A stretch of DNA of 8,051 nt from Candidatus Zixiibacteriota bacterium. GTDB lineage: Bacteria; Zixibacteria; MSB-5A5; CAIYYT01. Shown here piece after piece: positions 1-6,899 of this stretch. The notes under the pieces were generated by a model. The model saw only the letters and a list, made by a program, of their open reading frames with translations. It was not told the origin of the DNA and searched no databases. Within the stretch, counting starts at the first letter, position 1; each line of letters begins with the position of its first letter. Position numbers and translations under genes: made by a program. The DNA lies in assembly GCA_026397575.1 (NCBI GenBank), contig JAPLUP010000416.1:1-8051 (forward strand). The letters run 5' to 3'.

Positions 1-1
1 G

Positions 2-1507
2 AAATTCTTCGAGATGCCGATGCTCAGGCACCAGGTTCGTTTGGTGCTGAGAAACTGCGGTTTCATCGACCCGGAGGATATTGATCACTATCTCGCAAAT
101 GACGGCTATCTCGGACTGGCCACTGCTTTGGGCAGGAGCCCTGAAGAAGTCATCGCAGAGGTCAAAGAAGCCGGTCTGCGAGGAAGAGGCGGAGCAGGAT
201 TCCCCACTTACCGCAAATGGGAAATCTGCAGAAACGCTCCCGGAACCGACAAGTACATGATCTGCAATTGCTCCGAGGGTGATCCTGGCGCATTCATGAA
301 TCGCGCTCTTATCGAAAGCGACCCGCACTGCGTGCTCGAAGGACTGATCATCGCGGCCTACGCCATCGGCGCCAACCATGGCTACGTCTACATCAACTCC
401 GAGTACCTGCTCGCAATCGCGCGCCTGAAAAAGGCCACGAGCCAGATGAAAGAATACGGACTGCTTGGAGAGAATATCCTCGATTCCGGTTTCAGCTTCG
501 ATATCATCATCAAAGAAGGCGCCGGAGCATTCGTCTGTGGCGAGGAAACGGCTCTGATCGGCTCTATCGAGGGCCGACGTGGCATGCCCAAATCCCGTCC
601 CCCATTTCCGGCAATCGCAGGCCTGCGGGGCGAGCCGACGATCATCAACAACGTCGAAACTCTGGGAGCGCTGCCGAATATCCTGCGAAACGGGGCCGCC
701 TGGTACAAGCAGTTTGGAGTGCAAGGAAACTACGGCACCAAGACCTTTTCTCTAGTCGGCAAGATTCGTCGCCCCGGCTTGATTGAAGTGCCGCTCGGTA
801 TCAAACTCCGCCAGATCATCTTCGATATCGGCGGGGGTTCGTGGAAACCGTTTAAGGCGGTACAGACGGGAGGGCCTTCCGGCGGATGCCTTTCGGAAGA
901 GTATCTGGATATTCCCGTGGAATACGAGTCGATGACGGCTGCTGGTTCGATCATGGGATCGGGGGGTATGATCGTAATGGACGAAGATACTTGTGCCGTT
1001 GATCTGGCTCTCTACTTCCTGAATTTCACCCAAAATGAATCTTGTGGGAAGTGTTCACCCTGTCGGGTGGGAACTCACCACATGGTGGACATTCTGGAAA
1101 GGATCGCCAAGGGACAGGGGCAGATGGAAGACTTGTCCAAACTTCAGGTTCTCGCCGAGACCGTGGCGAGAGCATCTCTCTGCGGCCTGGGACAAACGGC
1201 GCCCAACCCAGTGTTGACGACCTTGCGTCACTTCCGCGAAGAATACCTCCAGCATATCAAGCAGAAGCATTGTTCTGCGGCTGTATGCAGAGAACTGGTC
1301 GAATACGAAATAGATCCCGCCAAGTGCAACGGCTGCCAGCGCTGTGTCAGCGTCTGTCCCACTCAGGCGATTAGCGGCGCCAGGGCCGAGTTGCACAAGA
1401 TCGATCTGTATCGCTGCATCAAATGCAAGGCCTGTTATGAGATCTGCCGTTACGATCCTCTCGCCACAGATGCCATTGTTTTCCGGTCAATACGGAGCGC
1501 GTCATGA
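2..1507 (+). CDS. nuoF: NuoF/HydB-like NADH-binding flavoprotein subunit, 5'-truncated by the window edge
   Basis: This is the NADH-oxidising or NAD+-reducing subunit of a soluble electron-transfer complex, binding FMN, NAD(H) and Fe-S clusters. Counting from the Met at base 14: the FMN loop RGRGGAGFPTYRKW is at about residues 56-69, the nucleotide loop GAGAFVCGEETAL at 169-181, and the N3-type cluster ligands are C344, C347, C350 and C390. A C-terminal 2x[4Fe-4S] ferredoxin domain follows (C438/441/444/448 and C468/471/474/478). That domain and the preceding C420/C425 pair are typical of HydB of bifurcating hydrogenases and absent from Complex I NuoF. The frame is open upstream of base 14 to the window edge, and the residues there (KFFE before the Met) look like family sequence, so the Met at 14 is probably internal. 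Full-length relatives carry an extra N-terminal thioredoxin-like [2Fe-2S] domain, so roughly 100 residues are probably missing. The stop overlaps the next start (ATGA). The symbol denotes the family, not membership of Complex I. Confidence 0.93.
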   Translation, partial: KFFEMPMLRHQVRLVLRNCGFIDPEDIDHYLANDGYLGLATALGRSPEEVIAEVKEAGLRGRGGAGFPTYRKWEICRNAPGTDKYMICNCSEGDPGAFMNRALIESDPHCVLEGLIIAAYAIGANHGYVYINSEYLLAIARLKKATSQMKEYGLLGENILDSGFSFDIIIKEGAGAFVCGEETALIGSIEGRRGMPKSRPPFPAIAGLRGEPTIINNVETLGALPNILRNGAAWYKQFGVQGNYGTKTFSLVGKIRRPGLIEVPLGIKLRQIIFDIGGGSWKPFKAVQTGGPSGGCLSEEYLDIPVEYESMTAAGSIMGSGGMIVMDEDTCAVDLALYFLNFTQNESCGKCSPCRVGTHHMVDILERIAKGQGQMEDLSKLQVLAETVARASLCGLGQTAPNPVLTTLRHFREEYLQHIKQKHCSAAVCRELVEYEIDPAKCNGCQRCVSVCPTQAISGARAELHKIDLYRCIKCKACYEICRYDPLATDAIVFRSIRSAS

Positions 1508-4029
1508 ATCAAAATGACCTTACAGTAGCAGTTACTATTGACAATAAACCCTTCCGAGTGAAGAAGGGTATTACGATCCTACAGGCCGCCGAACTGAACG
1601 ACATCTTAATTCCCACTCTGTGCGCGCATGGAGACCTTTCTCCGCACGGCGGTTGCCGCATGTGCATTGTCGAAGTGGAAGGGATGCGCAATCTTCCTAC
1701 GGCCTGCACGACCCCGATCGAAGAGAGGATGGTCATTAGAACCAACACCGCCCAGTTGCAGGCAATGAGAATGGAAATCCTTCAGTTGTTCATGAGTGAG
1801 CACACCTCAAGCTGTCTCATCTGCGATGAAAAGGAGGAGTGCAAGAGGTTCATGCCTACGATCCGCAAAGCGGGCGTCACTACCGGATGCCGGTATTGCC
1901 CCAATGACGGACAATGTGAGTTTCAGGATATCTCGGAGAAACTCGGCGTGACCGAGATCAAGTATCCCATCTACTATCGCGGCATGAGAGTAGAGACGGA
2001 AGACCCCTTCTATGATCGAGACTACAACCTCTGCGTTCTCTGCGGAAGATGCGTCCGCATGTGTCAGGAAATTCGCACGGCGAATGTCCTCGCCTTCAAG
2101 AATAGAGGACGCCAGACCGTCATCGGCCCCGCCTATGGTCGCACTCATTTGGAAGCCGGCTGCGAGTTCTGTGGCGCTTGTGTATCCGTCTGCCCGACCG
2201 GGACGTTGCGCGAGAAGACGCGCGCTTGGGAAGGAAAACCGGATCGTGAAGTCATCACGACCTGTTCCTTCTGTGGCGTCGGGTGTCAGGTGCGACTGCA
2301 AGTCAAGGGTAATCGAATAATCGGCAGCTTGCCGGCTGGCGATCCTCTGGTAAACGAAGGGCAATTGTGCGTGAAAGGAAGATTCTGTGGCACGGAACTG
2401 GTGAACGGTCCGCTTCGTCTCAAAAACCCCTATCGCGTGCTTCGCGAAACCAAGGCGGAAATTTCCTGGGAGGTAGCGACAGATTTGGCTGCCGAGCAAC
2501 TCAAGAACTGCCCACCGGAAGAATTCGGAATGCTGGTTTCTCCGAACTGTAGCAACGAGGACTTGTACGTTGCTCAGAAGTTCGCCCGGACTGCCATGCG
2601 CTCGCATAACATCGACACTGTCGCACGGTTATTCTACGGTCACGGGTTCAACGCATACACCGATCTCCTGAAAATGTCGGTTCCGCTCTCGGAACTACAG
2701 AGTACTTCGACTATTCTGTGCGTTGGACTGGATTCAAGGTTTGCCAGATCGGTGGTAGGCGTGGCCTTGCGCAAGGCCACCAAACGAGGCGCAAAGATCA
2801 TCACCGTCCATCCGCGACAGCATAATCTGACCATGGTAGCCAACCTCTGGTTACAGCCCCAACCGGGGGAGGAATTGCCTCTCTTGCGGCGGCTCGTGGA
2901 ATTGACAGGGCACGGCGGCAAGTCAGGCCGCTCCCCGTTTGCCGCCGACCGCGAGAAGGAGTTGTCGCAGGTCGCAGCGTTGTTGACTGGTTCGCCTGCT
3001 CCAGTGATACTCGTAGGCTCGGAGTTCCTTCAGTATGATGCGTCTGCCGAGATTCTCGAATCGGTTGCGGAGATCGCCCGAAACACCAAAGCCGGCGTTC
3101 TTCCGCTCCCGTCGCACAATAACCTGTATGGTTCCATCGCGATGGGGGCATACGGCGAACTCCTGCCGGGAGGATACTCAGTCACCGACAGTGACAAGAG
3201 AGCGAATCTCGCCGCGAAATGGGGCGTCGAACTTCCGGTTCCCAATTCGGACTGGAATGCTGTCTCGGCATCTCGCGGTGCCAAGAGAAAAGTGTTGTAC
3301 CTTGTTGGCGAAACCCCCGTCGGGTGGCAACCGGAGGCGGAGTTCATCATTTTCCAGAACATCTATCCGCCGGATGGCTTCTGCCGCGCCAACTTAGTAC
3401 TTCCGGCGGCAGCATTCACCGAGTGTGATGGTTCATTCATCAACGGCGAAGGCCGGATTCAGCGAGTGAGAAAGGCCGTTGAGCCAATTGGAGGGTCGCT
3501 GCCAGACTGGCAGATTATCTGCCGGATCGCTCAGAAAATGAACGTCCCGGGCTTTGAGTTCTCCTCCGTGGAGAAGATTCGCGAAGAGATCTCACAGGTG
3601 ACCGGGAAGTTTGGTCACTTTGAGGAATTTGCTCGTGATCCCCAACCCATCGTAGTCACCGGCACATTCCATGACGGCGAACGCAAACCGGCCACGACCG
3701 CCAGGGCAAGTGATGAATTTCCATTTCTTCTGACCGTTTCGTCGGTAGAGCATTCGCATCGCGGCTTCCCACTCTCCACCTGGGTGGAAGGGTCAAACAT
3801 GCTCCTCACCGAGGAAGTTCTGGAGATCAATCCGGAAGATGCTAAGCGTGCGGGTATCGCGCGGGGTGACGAAGTAGTGATCGCGTCAAATCATCTTGAA
3901 AGGACTTTGTCTGTGCGGCTTGTCCGCGAGCAACCCACAGGGACCTTGCACGCATCGTTGCGTGAGTACGCCAACTTCAATCCGAATCCGCAATCGGTGA
4001 GAATAAGGAGGAAGACATGTTCCGGGTAA
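1504..4029 (+). CDS. NuoG/formate-dehydrogenase-alpha-like Fe-S subunit with molybdopterin-oxidoreductase scaffold
   Basis: This 841-residue protein is read as the electron-wire subunit of the complex. Domains in order: a [2Fe-2S] ferredoxin domain (C40, C51, C54, C68); a His-Cys3 NuoG-type cluster (H100, C104, C107, C113); a second CxxCx5C set (C129, C132, C138); two [4Fe-4S] sites (C177/180/183/187 and C220/223/226/230); a molybdopterin-family [4Fe-4S] site (C254, C257, C261, C289); then a molybdopterin-enzyme body and a C-terminal dinucleotide-binding-like domain (about 738-835, with INPEDAKRAGI at 775-785). The stretch aligning with the catalytic ARxC/U-H-G segment of formate dehydrogenases reads ARLFYGH (374-380), so Phe377 replaces the Cys/Sec metal ligand and Tyr378 the following His. 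Formate dehydrogenase activity is therefore unlikely, and a structural or NuoG-like role is inferred. The start at 1504 is set by the ATGA overlap with the upstream gene and a GGAG at 1494-1497. Automated annotation may call it NADH dehydrogenase subunit G or formate dehydrogenase alpha. Confidence 0.9.
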   Translation: MNQNDLTVAVTIDNKPFRVKKGITILQAAELNDILIPTLCAHGDLSPHGGCRMCIVEVEGMRNLPTACTTPIEERMVIRTNTAQLQAMRMEILQLFMSEHTSSCLICDEKEECKRFMPTIRKAGVTTGCRYCPNDGQCEFQDISEKLGVTEIKYPIYYRGMRVETEDPFYDRDYNLCVLCGRCVRMCQEIRTANVLAFKNRGRQTVIGPAYGRTHLEAGCEFCGACVSVCPTGTLREKTRAWEGKPDREVITTCSFCGVGCQVRLQVKGNRIIGSLPAGDPLVNEGQLCVKGRFCGTELVNGPLRLKNPYRVLRETKAEISWEVATDLAAEQLKNCPPEEFGMLVSPNCSNEDLYVAQKFARTAMRSHNIDTVARLFYGHGFNAYTDLLKMSVPLSELQSTSTILCVGLDSRFARSVVGVALRKATKRGAKIITVHPRQHNLTMVANLWLQPQPGEELPLLRRLVELTGHGGKSGRSPFAADREKELSQVAALLTGSPAPVILVGSEFLQYDASAEILESVAEIARNTKAGVLPLPSHNNLYGSIAMGAYGELLPGGYSVTDSDKRANLAAKWGVELPVPNSDWNAVSASRGAKRKVLYLVGETPVGWQPEAEFIIFQNIYPPDGFCRANLVLPAAAFTECDGSFINGEGRIQRVRKAVEPIGGSLPDWQIICRIAQKMNVPGFEFSSVEKIREEISQVTGKFGHFEEFARDPQPIVVTGTFHDGERKPATTARASDEFPFLLTVSSVEHSHRGFPLSTWVEGSNMLLTEEVLEINPEDAKRAGIARGDEVVIASNHLERTLSVRLVREQPTGTLHASLREYANFNPNPQSVRIRRKTCSG
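4005..4011 (+). promoter_or_regulatory. Strong Shine-Dalgarno for the NfnA-like gene
   Basis: AAGGAGG ends 5 nt before the ATG at 4017 and lies inside the 3' end of the preceding gene. It supports the 4017 start and independent ribosome loading despite the 13-bp gene overlap. Confidence 0.8.
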
Positions 4030-4877
4030 TCGCCAGTCAGATGATTGTTCCCAATGTGCACCTCCTCACCTTGGCCGCACCGGCCGTGGCTCGCGAAGCG
4101 AAACCCGGGCAGTTCGTGATTCTTCGCGCTGAGGAAGAAGGGGAACGCATACCTCTTTCCCTTTCCGATTGGGACGCCGATGGCGGCTGGATAACCGTGG
4201 TCTTCCTGAATATCGGGGCCACCACTGCACGGCTGGCTTCATTGACCGCCGGCATCGATATCCCCACGGTCGTGGGACCGCTGGGTAATGCCACCGAAAT
4301 CGAGAACTATGGCACCGTGGTCTGTGTCTGCGGCTGTTATGGCATCGGTAGTATCTATACAATTGCCCGAGCGCTAAAACAGAAAGGAAATCGCATCATC
4401 ACGATCATGGAAGCCAGAAGTTCATATCTCTTCTACTGGGAGGATCGTCTGGCTGCCTTTTCCGACAAGATCATTCACATCACTCGCGATGGTACCAAAG
4501 GACACCGCGGCCACTTGGCGCGGCTCCCCGAAATTTTTCGAGGCCTCGAAGAACCGGTGGATCGGGTCCTGGTCAACGGCTGTACTTTCTGCATGAAGAG
4601 AACTGCCGATGAAACCAGACCGATGGGTATTAAGACTATGGCCAGCCTGAATCCGATCATGATCGATGGCACGGGCATGTGTGGCGTCTGCCGTGTAACC
4701 GTAGGTTCCGTCACTCGATTCGCCTGTGTGCACGGACCCGATTTCGACGCGCATCAGGTAGATTGGGAAGAGCTGTTGCAGCGTCGCAAAACCTACATGC
4801 CCGAAGAAGTTGTTCCGCTCAGGACCAGTAGGTGCGAAGAACGTCATTTCAAGTCCCAGGAGAAGAGCCATGAGTGA
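4017..4877 (+). CDS. nfnA: NfnA-like (sulfide/dihydroorotate dehydrogenase-like) FAD/NAD-binding Fe-S subunit
   Basis: This 286-residue ferredoxin-NADP+ reductase-fold protein resembles the small subunit of NADH-dependent ferredoxin:NADP+ oxidoreductase and SudB/PyrK-type proteins. An N-terminal FAD domain shows ERIPLSLSDWD (about 43-53) and GPLGNAT (87-93). The nucleotide-binding domain has its glycine-rich loop at 104-117. The C-terminal signature NPIMIDGTGMCGVCRV (212-227) with FACVHG (235-240) supplies C222, C225 and C237 for a [2Fe-2S] cluster. In characterised NfnA the fourth ligand is an Asp, and D217 is the candidate here. The loop is odd: it reads CGCYGIGSIYTIA where the family usually has a GGGxGxAPxYPxA pattern, so two glycines are Cys and both prolines are lost. 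Another Cys pair (C189, C192) sits at GCTFC. The gene overlaps both neighbours and is immediately followed by its usual NfnB partner. The family is secure; which nucleotide it binds is not. Confidence 0.9.
   Translation: MFRVIASQMIVPNVHLLTLAAPAVAREAKPGQFVILRAEEEGERIPLSLSDWDADGGWITVVFLNIGATTARLASLTAGIDIPTVVGPLGNATEIENYGTVVCVCGCYGIGSIYTIARALKQKGNRIITIMEARSSYLFYWEDRLAAFSDKIIHITRDGTKGHRGHLARLPEIFRGLEEPVDRVLVNGCTFCMKRTADETRPMGIKTMASLNPIMIDGTGMCGVCRVTVGSVTRFACVHGPDFDAHQVDWEELLQRRKTYMPEEVVPLRTSRCEERHFKSQEKSHE
4858..4862 (+). promoter_or_regulatory. Shine-Dalgarno that decides the NfnB-like start
   Basis: AGGAG lies 7 nt before the ATG at 4870. It favours this start over the in-frame ATG at 4810, which would add 20 residues encoded entirely within the upstream gene and unlike the family N-terminus. 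Confidence 0.65.
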
Positions 4878-6297
4878 ACCTGTGAAGAAACAATACGACT
4901 TGAAACGTCGCGAAATGCCGAAACAGCCGCCGGAGGTGCGCCGGTATAATTTCAGTGAGGTGGCTCTCGGATACACGCCCGAGCTGGCTATCGAAGAGGC
5001 CAAGCGCTGCATCCAATGTAAGAAGCCCTCTTGCATAGCCAACTGCCCGGTCGAGATCGATATCCCCGGTTTCCTCAAGAAAGTTGCCGAAGGGGATTTC
5101 GTAAGCGGCATCAGAGTTCTCAAAGACAAGAATTGTCTCCCGGCAGTCTGCGGACGCGTCTGCCCTCAAGAAGAACAATGCGAGAAAACCTGTATCTTCC
5201 ACAAAAAGGGAGGACAGATTGCTATCGGCCGCATTGAACGCTTCCTCGCTGATTGGGAAGCAGAACAACGCGAGTTAGAAATGCCCCAGATTCCTCCTCG
5301 CAGCGGACGCAAGGTCGCTATCGTGGGTGGCGGTCCGGCCGGACTAACCGTTGCGGGAGATCTGATCAAACTCGGACATGAAGTGACCGTCTTTGAAGCG
5401 CTCCACAAGATGGGAGGAGTGCTGGTCTACGGCATCCCCGAATTCCGACTTCCCAAAGCAATTGTCAATCGCGAAGTTGAATATCTGAGGACACTCGGAG
5501 TCGAGTTGGTGACCGATTTCGTCGTCGGCAAGACCAGAACGATCGACAGCGTCCTCGAAGAGTACGACGCCGTCTTCGTCGGCTCCGGCGCCGGATTGCC
5601 CTGGTTCATGGAAATCCCCGGCGAGAATCTCAACGGTGTCTATTCTGCCAACGAGTATCTGACGCGACTAAACTTGATGAAGGGATTTCTCTTCCCCAAG
5701 TATCACACACCGGTCAAGGCGCATCGCAAGGTCGCCGTCGTCGGCGGCGGCAACGTCGCCATGGACTGCGCCCGCAGTGCGCTCCGGTTGGGTGCGGAGT
5801 CGCGGATCATCTATCGCCGTTCTCGCGAGGAACTCCCTGCCCGTCTCGAAGAGGTCGAGAACGCTGAGGAAGAGGGAGTCATTTTCGATTTCCTGACCTT
5901 GCCGCTACGATACATCGGCGACGAAAACGGCTGGGTCAAGGCAATCGAGTGCCAGAAAATGGAATTGGGCGAACCGGATGCGTCCGGTCGACGAAAACCG
6001 ATTCCGATTGTAGGGTCCGAAGTAATCTACCCATTGGATGCCGTCGTCTGCGCGATCGGCAACAGCCCTAATCCGTTGATCGGGTCTACCACTCCGGGCC
6101 TCAAGATCGGCAAGAAGGGGAACATCGAGGCGGACGAAAAAACCGGCGCGACATCAAGAGAGAAAGTCTGGGCGGGTGGCGACGTGGTAACCGGTGCGGC
6201 AACGGTCATTCTGGCAATGGGCGCCGGGCGTTCTGCGGCCAAGTCAATTCACGAATACCTTCGTTCGCTGTCGCGGATTCCTGGAAACGGCAGTTAG
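4870..6297 (+). CDS. nfnB: NfnB/GltD-like FAD- and NADP(H)-binding Fe-S oxidoreductase
   Basis: This 475-residue protein is of the glutamate synthase small-subunit type, the usual size for NfnB. The N-terminal helical domain carries the two [4Fe-4S] sites: CIQCKKPSCIANCP gives C47, C50, C55 and C59, and CGRVCPQEEQCEKTC gives C94, C98, C104 and C108. In structurally studied NfnB one cluster has an unusual Glu ligand; E101 or E102 in the PQEEQC segment is the candidate. The first Rossmann motif for FAD is VGGGPAGL (152-159). The second is VGGGNVAMDCARSALRLGA (291-309), followed by YRRSREELPAR (315-325), whose arginines suit the 2'-phosphate of NADP(H). A C-terminal FAD segment AGGDVVTGAATV lies at 435-446. 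The start at 4870 is chosen from the Shine-Dalgarno at 4858-4862 and overlaps the NfnA-like stop by 8 bp. No large glutamate synthase subunit is present and the NfnA-like gene is adjacent, so an Nfn-type role is preferred over glutamate synthesis. Confidence 0.92.
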   Translation: MSEPVKKQYDLKRREMPKQPPEVRRYNFSEVALGYTPELAIEEAKRCIQCKKPSCIANCPVEIDIPGFLKKVAEGDFVSGIRVLKDKNCLPAVCGRVCPQEEQCEKTCIFHKKGGQIAIGRIERFLADWEAEQRELEMPQIPPRSGRKVAIVGGGPAGLTVAGDLIKLGHEVTVFEALHKMGGVLVYGIPEFRLPKAIVNREVEYLRTLGVELVTDFVVGKTRTIDSVLEEYDAVFVGSGAGLPWFMEIPGENLNGVYSANEYLTRLNLMKGFLFPKYHTPVKAHRKVAVVGGGNVAMDCARSALRLGAESRIIYRRSREELPARLEEVENAEEEGVIFDFLTLPLRYIGDENGWVKAIECQKMELGEPDASGRRKPIPIVGSEVIYPLDAVVCAIGNSPNPLIGSTTPGLKIGKKGNIEADEKTGATSREKVWAGGDVVTGAATVILAMGAGRSAAKSIHEYLRSLSRIPGNGS

Positions 6298-6337
6298 ATC
6301 GGAGTTGATGCCGCTAACCATCAGGCAAGAAGGTCAT

Positions 6338-6342
6338 GGAGG
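6338..6342 (+). promoter_or_regulatory. Shine-Dalgarno of the broken rubrerythrin-like gene
   Basis: GGAGG sits 5 nt before the ATG at 6348 and selects it over the in-frame ATG at 6336. Only 50 bases separate this gene's start from the preceding stop, with no terminator visible, so it was probably the last gene of the redox operon. Confidence 0.55.
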
Positions 6343-6347
6343 AGAAA

Positions 6348-6652
6348 ATGGAATTGAAGTCGGTTAGTCAGATTCTCGACTTTGCCATAAAAAAGGAAGA
6401 AGAGGCGGCGCAGTTTTACAATGATCTGGCCGCAAGAATGTCACAACAACATGGAGGGATATTGAGTACAAGCAGGCATTGATCATTGCCATGAAAGCCG
6501 AAAAGGCGGCGTTCCGGCTGTATCATGATCTGGCATCAACAACCGACGACGCGAACCTCAAGGGAGTGCTGCTGACACTCGCCCAAGAAGAGGCCAAGCA
6601 CAAGCTGCGATTCGAGATCGAATACGACGATGTCTTCATGCGAGAAAACTGA
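6348..6652 (+). pseudogene. Rubrerythrin-like (ferritin-like di-iron) gene with internal deletion and frameshift
   Basis: The first reading frame gives 44 residues to a TGA at 6480-6482. Its first 33 residues, including KKEEEAAQFYNDLAARM, look like helix 1 of a ferritin-like domain. A second frame, already open across 6458-6652, continues with DIEYKQALIIAMKAEKAAF, LYHDLA and AQEEAKHKLRFEIEYDD, matching helices 3 and 4 with an E and an EExxH metal-binding motif. The part normally holding helix 2, with its own ExxH, is absent. Compared with the roughly 150-170 residues I expect for this family, around 60 are missing, and the remnant is out of frame. The second fragment could be initiated from ATG 6491 as a 53-residue peptide, but neither piece can form the complete di-iron site. 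Intact relatives are cytoplasmic peroxide/iron proteins of anaerobes. A sequencing or assembly error could explain the frame change, but less easily the missing helix. Confidence 0.75.
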
Positions 6653-6899
6653 TCTGACCCGACCCTGCCGTCGGGGCGACAGCAACCTACGACCAACGCT
6701 CCTTCGTCTTTAATACGTCCACTGCAACATGTGCCAAGACCACAAGACCGTCCCCCCAACAGCCGTGCCGGCCAGGTCCGCCGACCAGGTGGACAAAGAC
6801 GTTCGAATCGGCTTTGACGGAGTCTCGCACGTCAGAACTGAAGGGGTCTTTACCAGCGAACTGATGAAACCCGTTGGGGAAATAACAGTAGTAAAATGA
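6653..6899. other. Spacer of about 250 bases with one weak short ORF
   Basis: No confident gene is seen here. Plus-strand bases 6729-6899 encode 56 residues starting MCQDHKT and ending ITVVK; the frame is open back to a TAA at 6711-6713 and adds a YVHCN segment, giving a CxxC (HCNMC). No Shine-Dalgarno precedes the ATG and I do not recognise the protein. The antisense frame (6710-6913, minus) is also open, so an open frame alone says little. A 6-bp hairpin (6658-6663 with 6670-6675) follows the rubrerythrin remnant but has no T-run. Confidence 0.3.

Noticed and set aside
1807..2607. 266-codon minus-strand ORF
   Set aside because: It lies wholly antisense to the NuoG-like gene, whose motifs are unmistakable; the antisense translation shows no family motif.
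1504..4029. Formate dehydrogenase catalytic subunit
   Set aside because: The Cys/Sec metal ligand is Phe and the adjacent His is Tyr, so catalysis on formate is not supported.
2..4029. Part of a respiratory Complex I operon
   Set aside because: The NuoF has a HydB-type ferredoxin tail, no membrane subunits are present, and Nfn-type genes follow immediately.
4810..4869. Upstream ATG at 4810 as the NfnB-like start
   Set aside because: It would add 20 residues inside the preceding gene; the ATG at 4870 has a well-spaced Shine-Dalgarno and gives the normal family length.
4422..5129. 235-codon minus-strand ORF
   Set aside because: It is antisense to the NfnA-like and NfnB-like genes and crosses their overlap; a shadow of their codon bias.
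4870..6297. True glutamate synthase small subunit
   Set aside because: No large glutamate synthase subunit is present, and the partner is an NfnA-like gene.
6658..6675. Rho-independent terminator after the rubrerythrin-like remnant
   Set aside because: The 6-bp stem is short and is not followed by a T-run.
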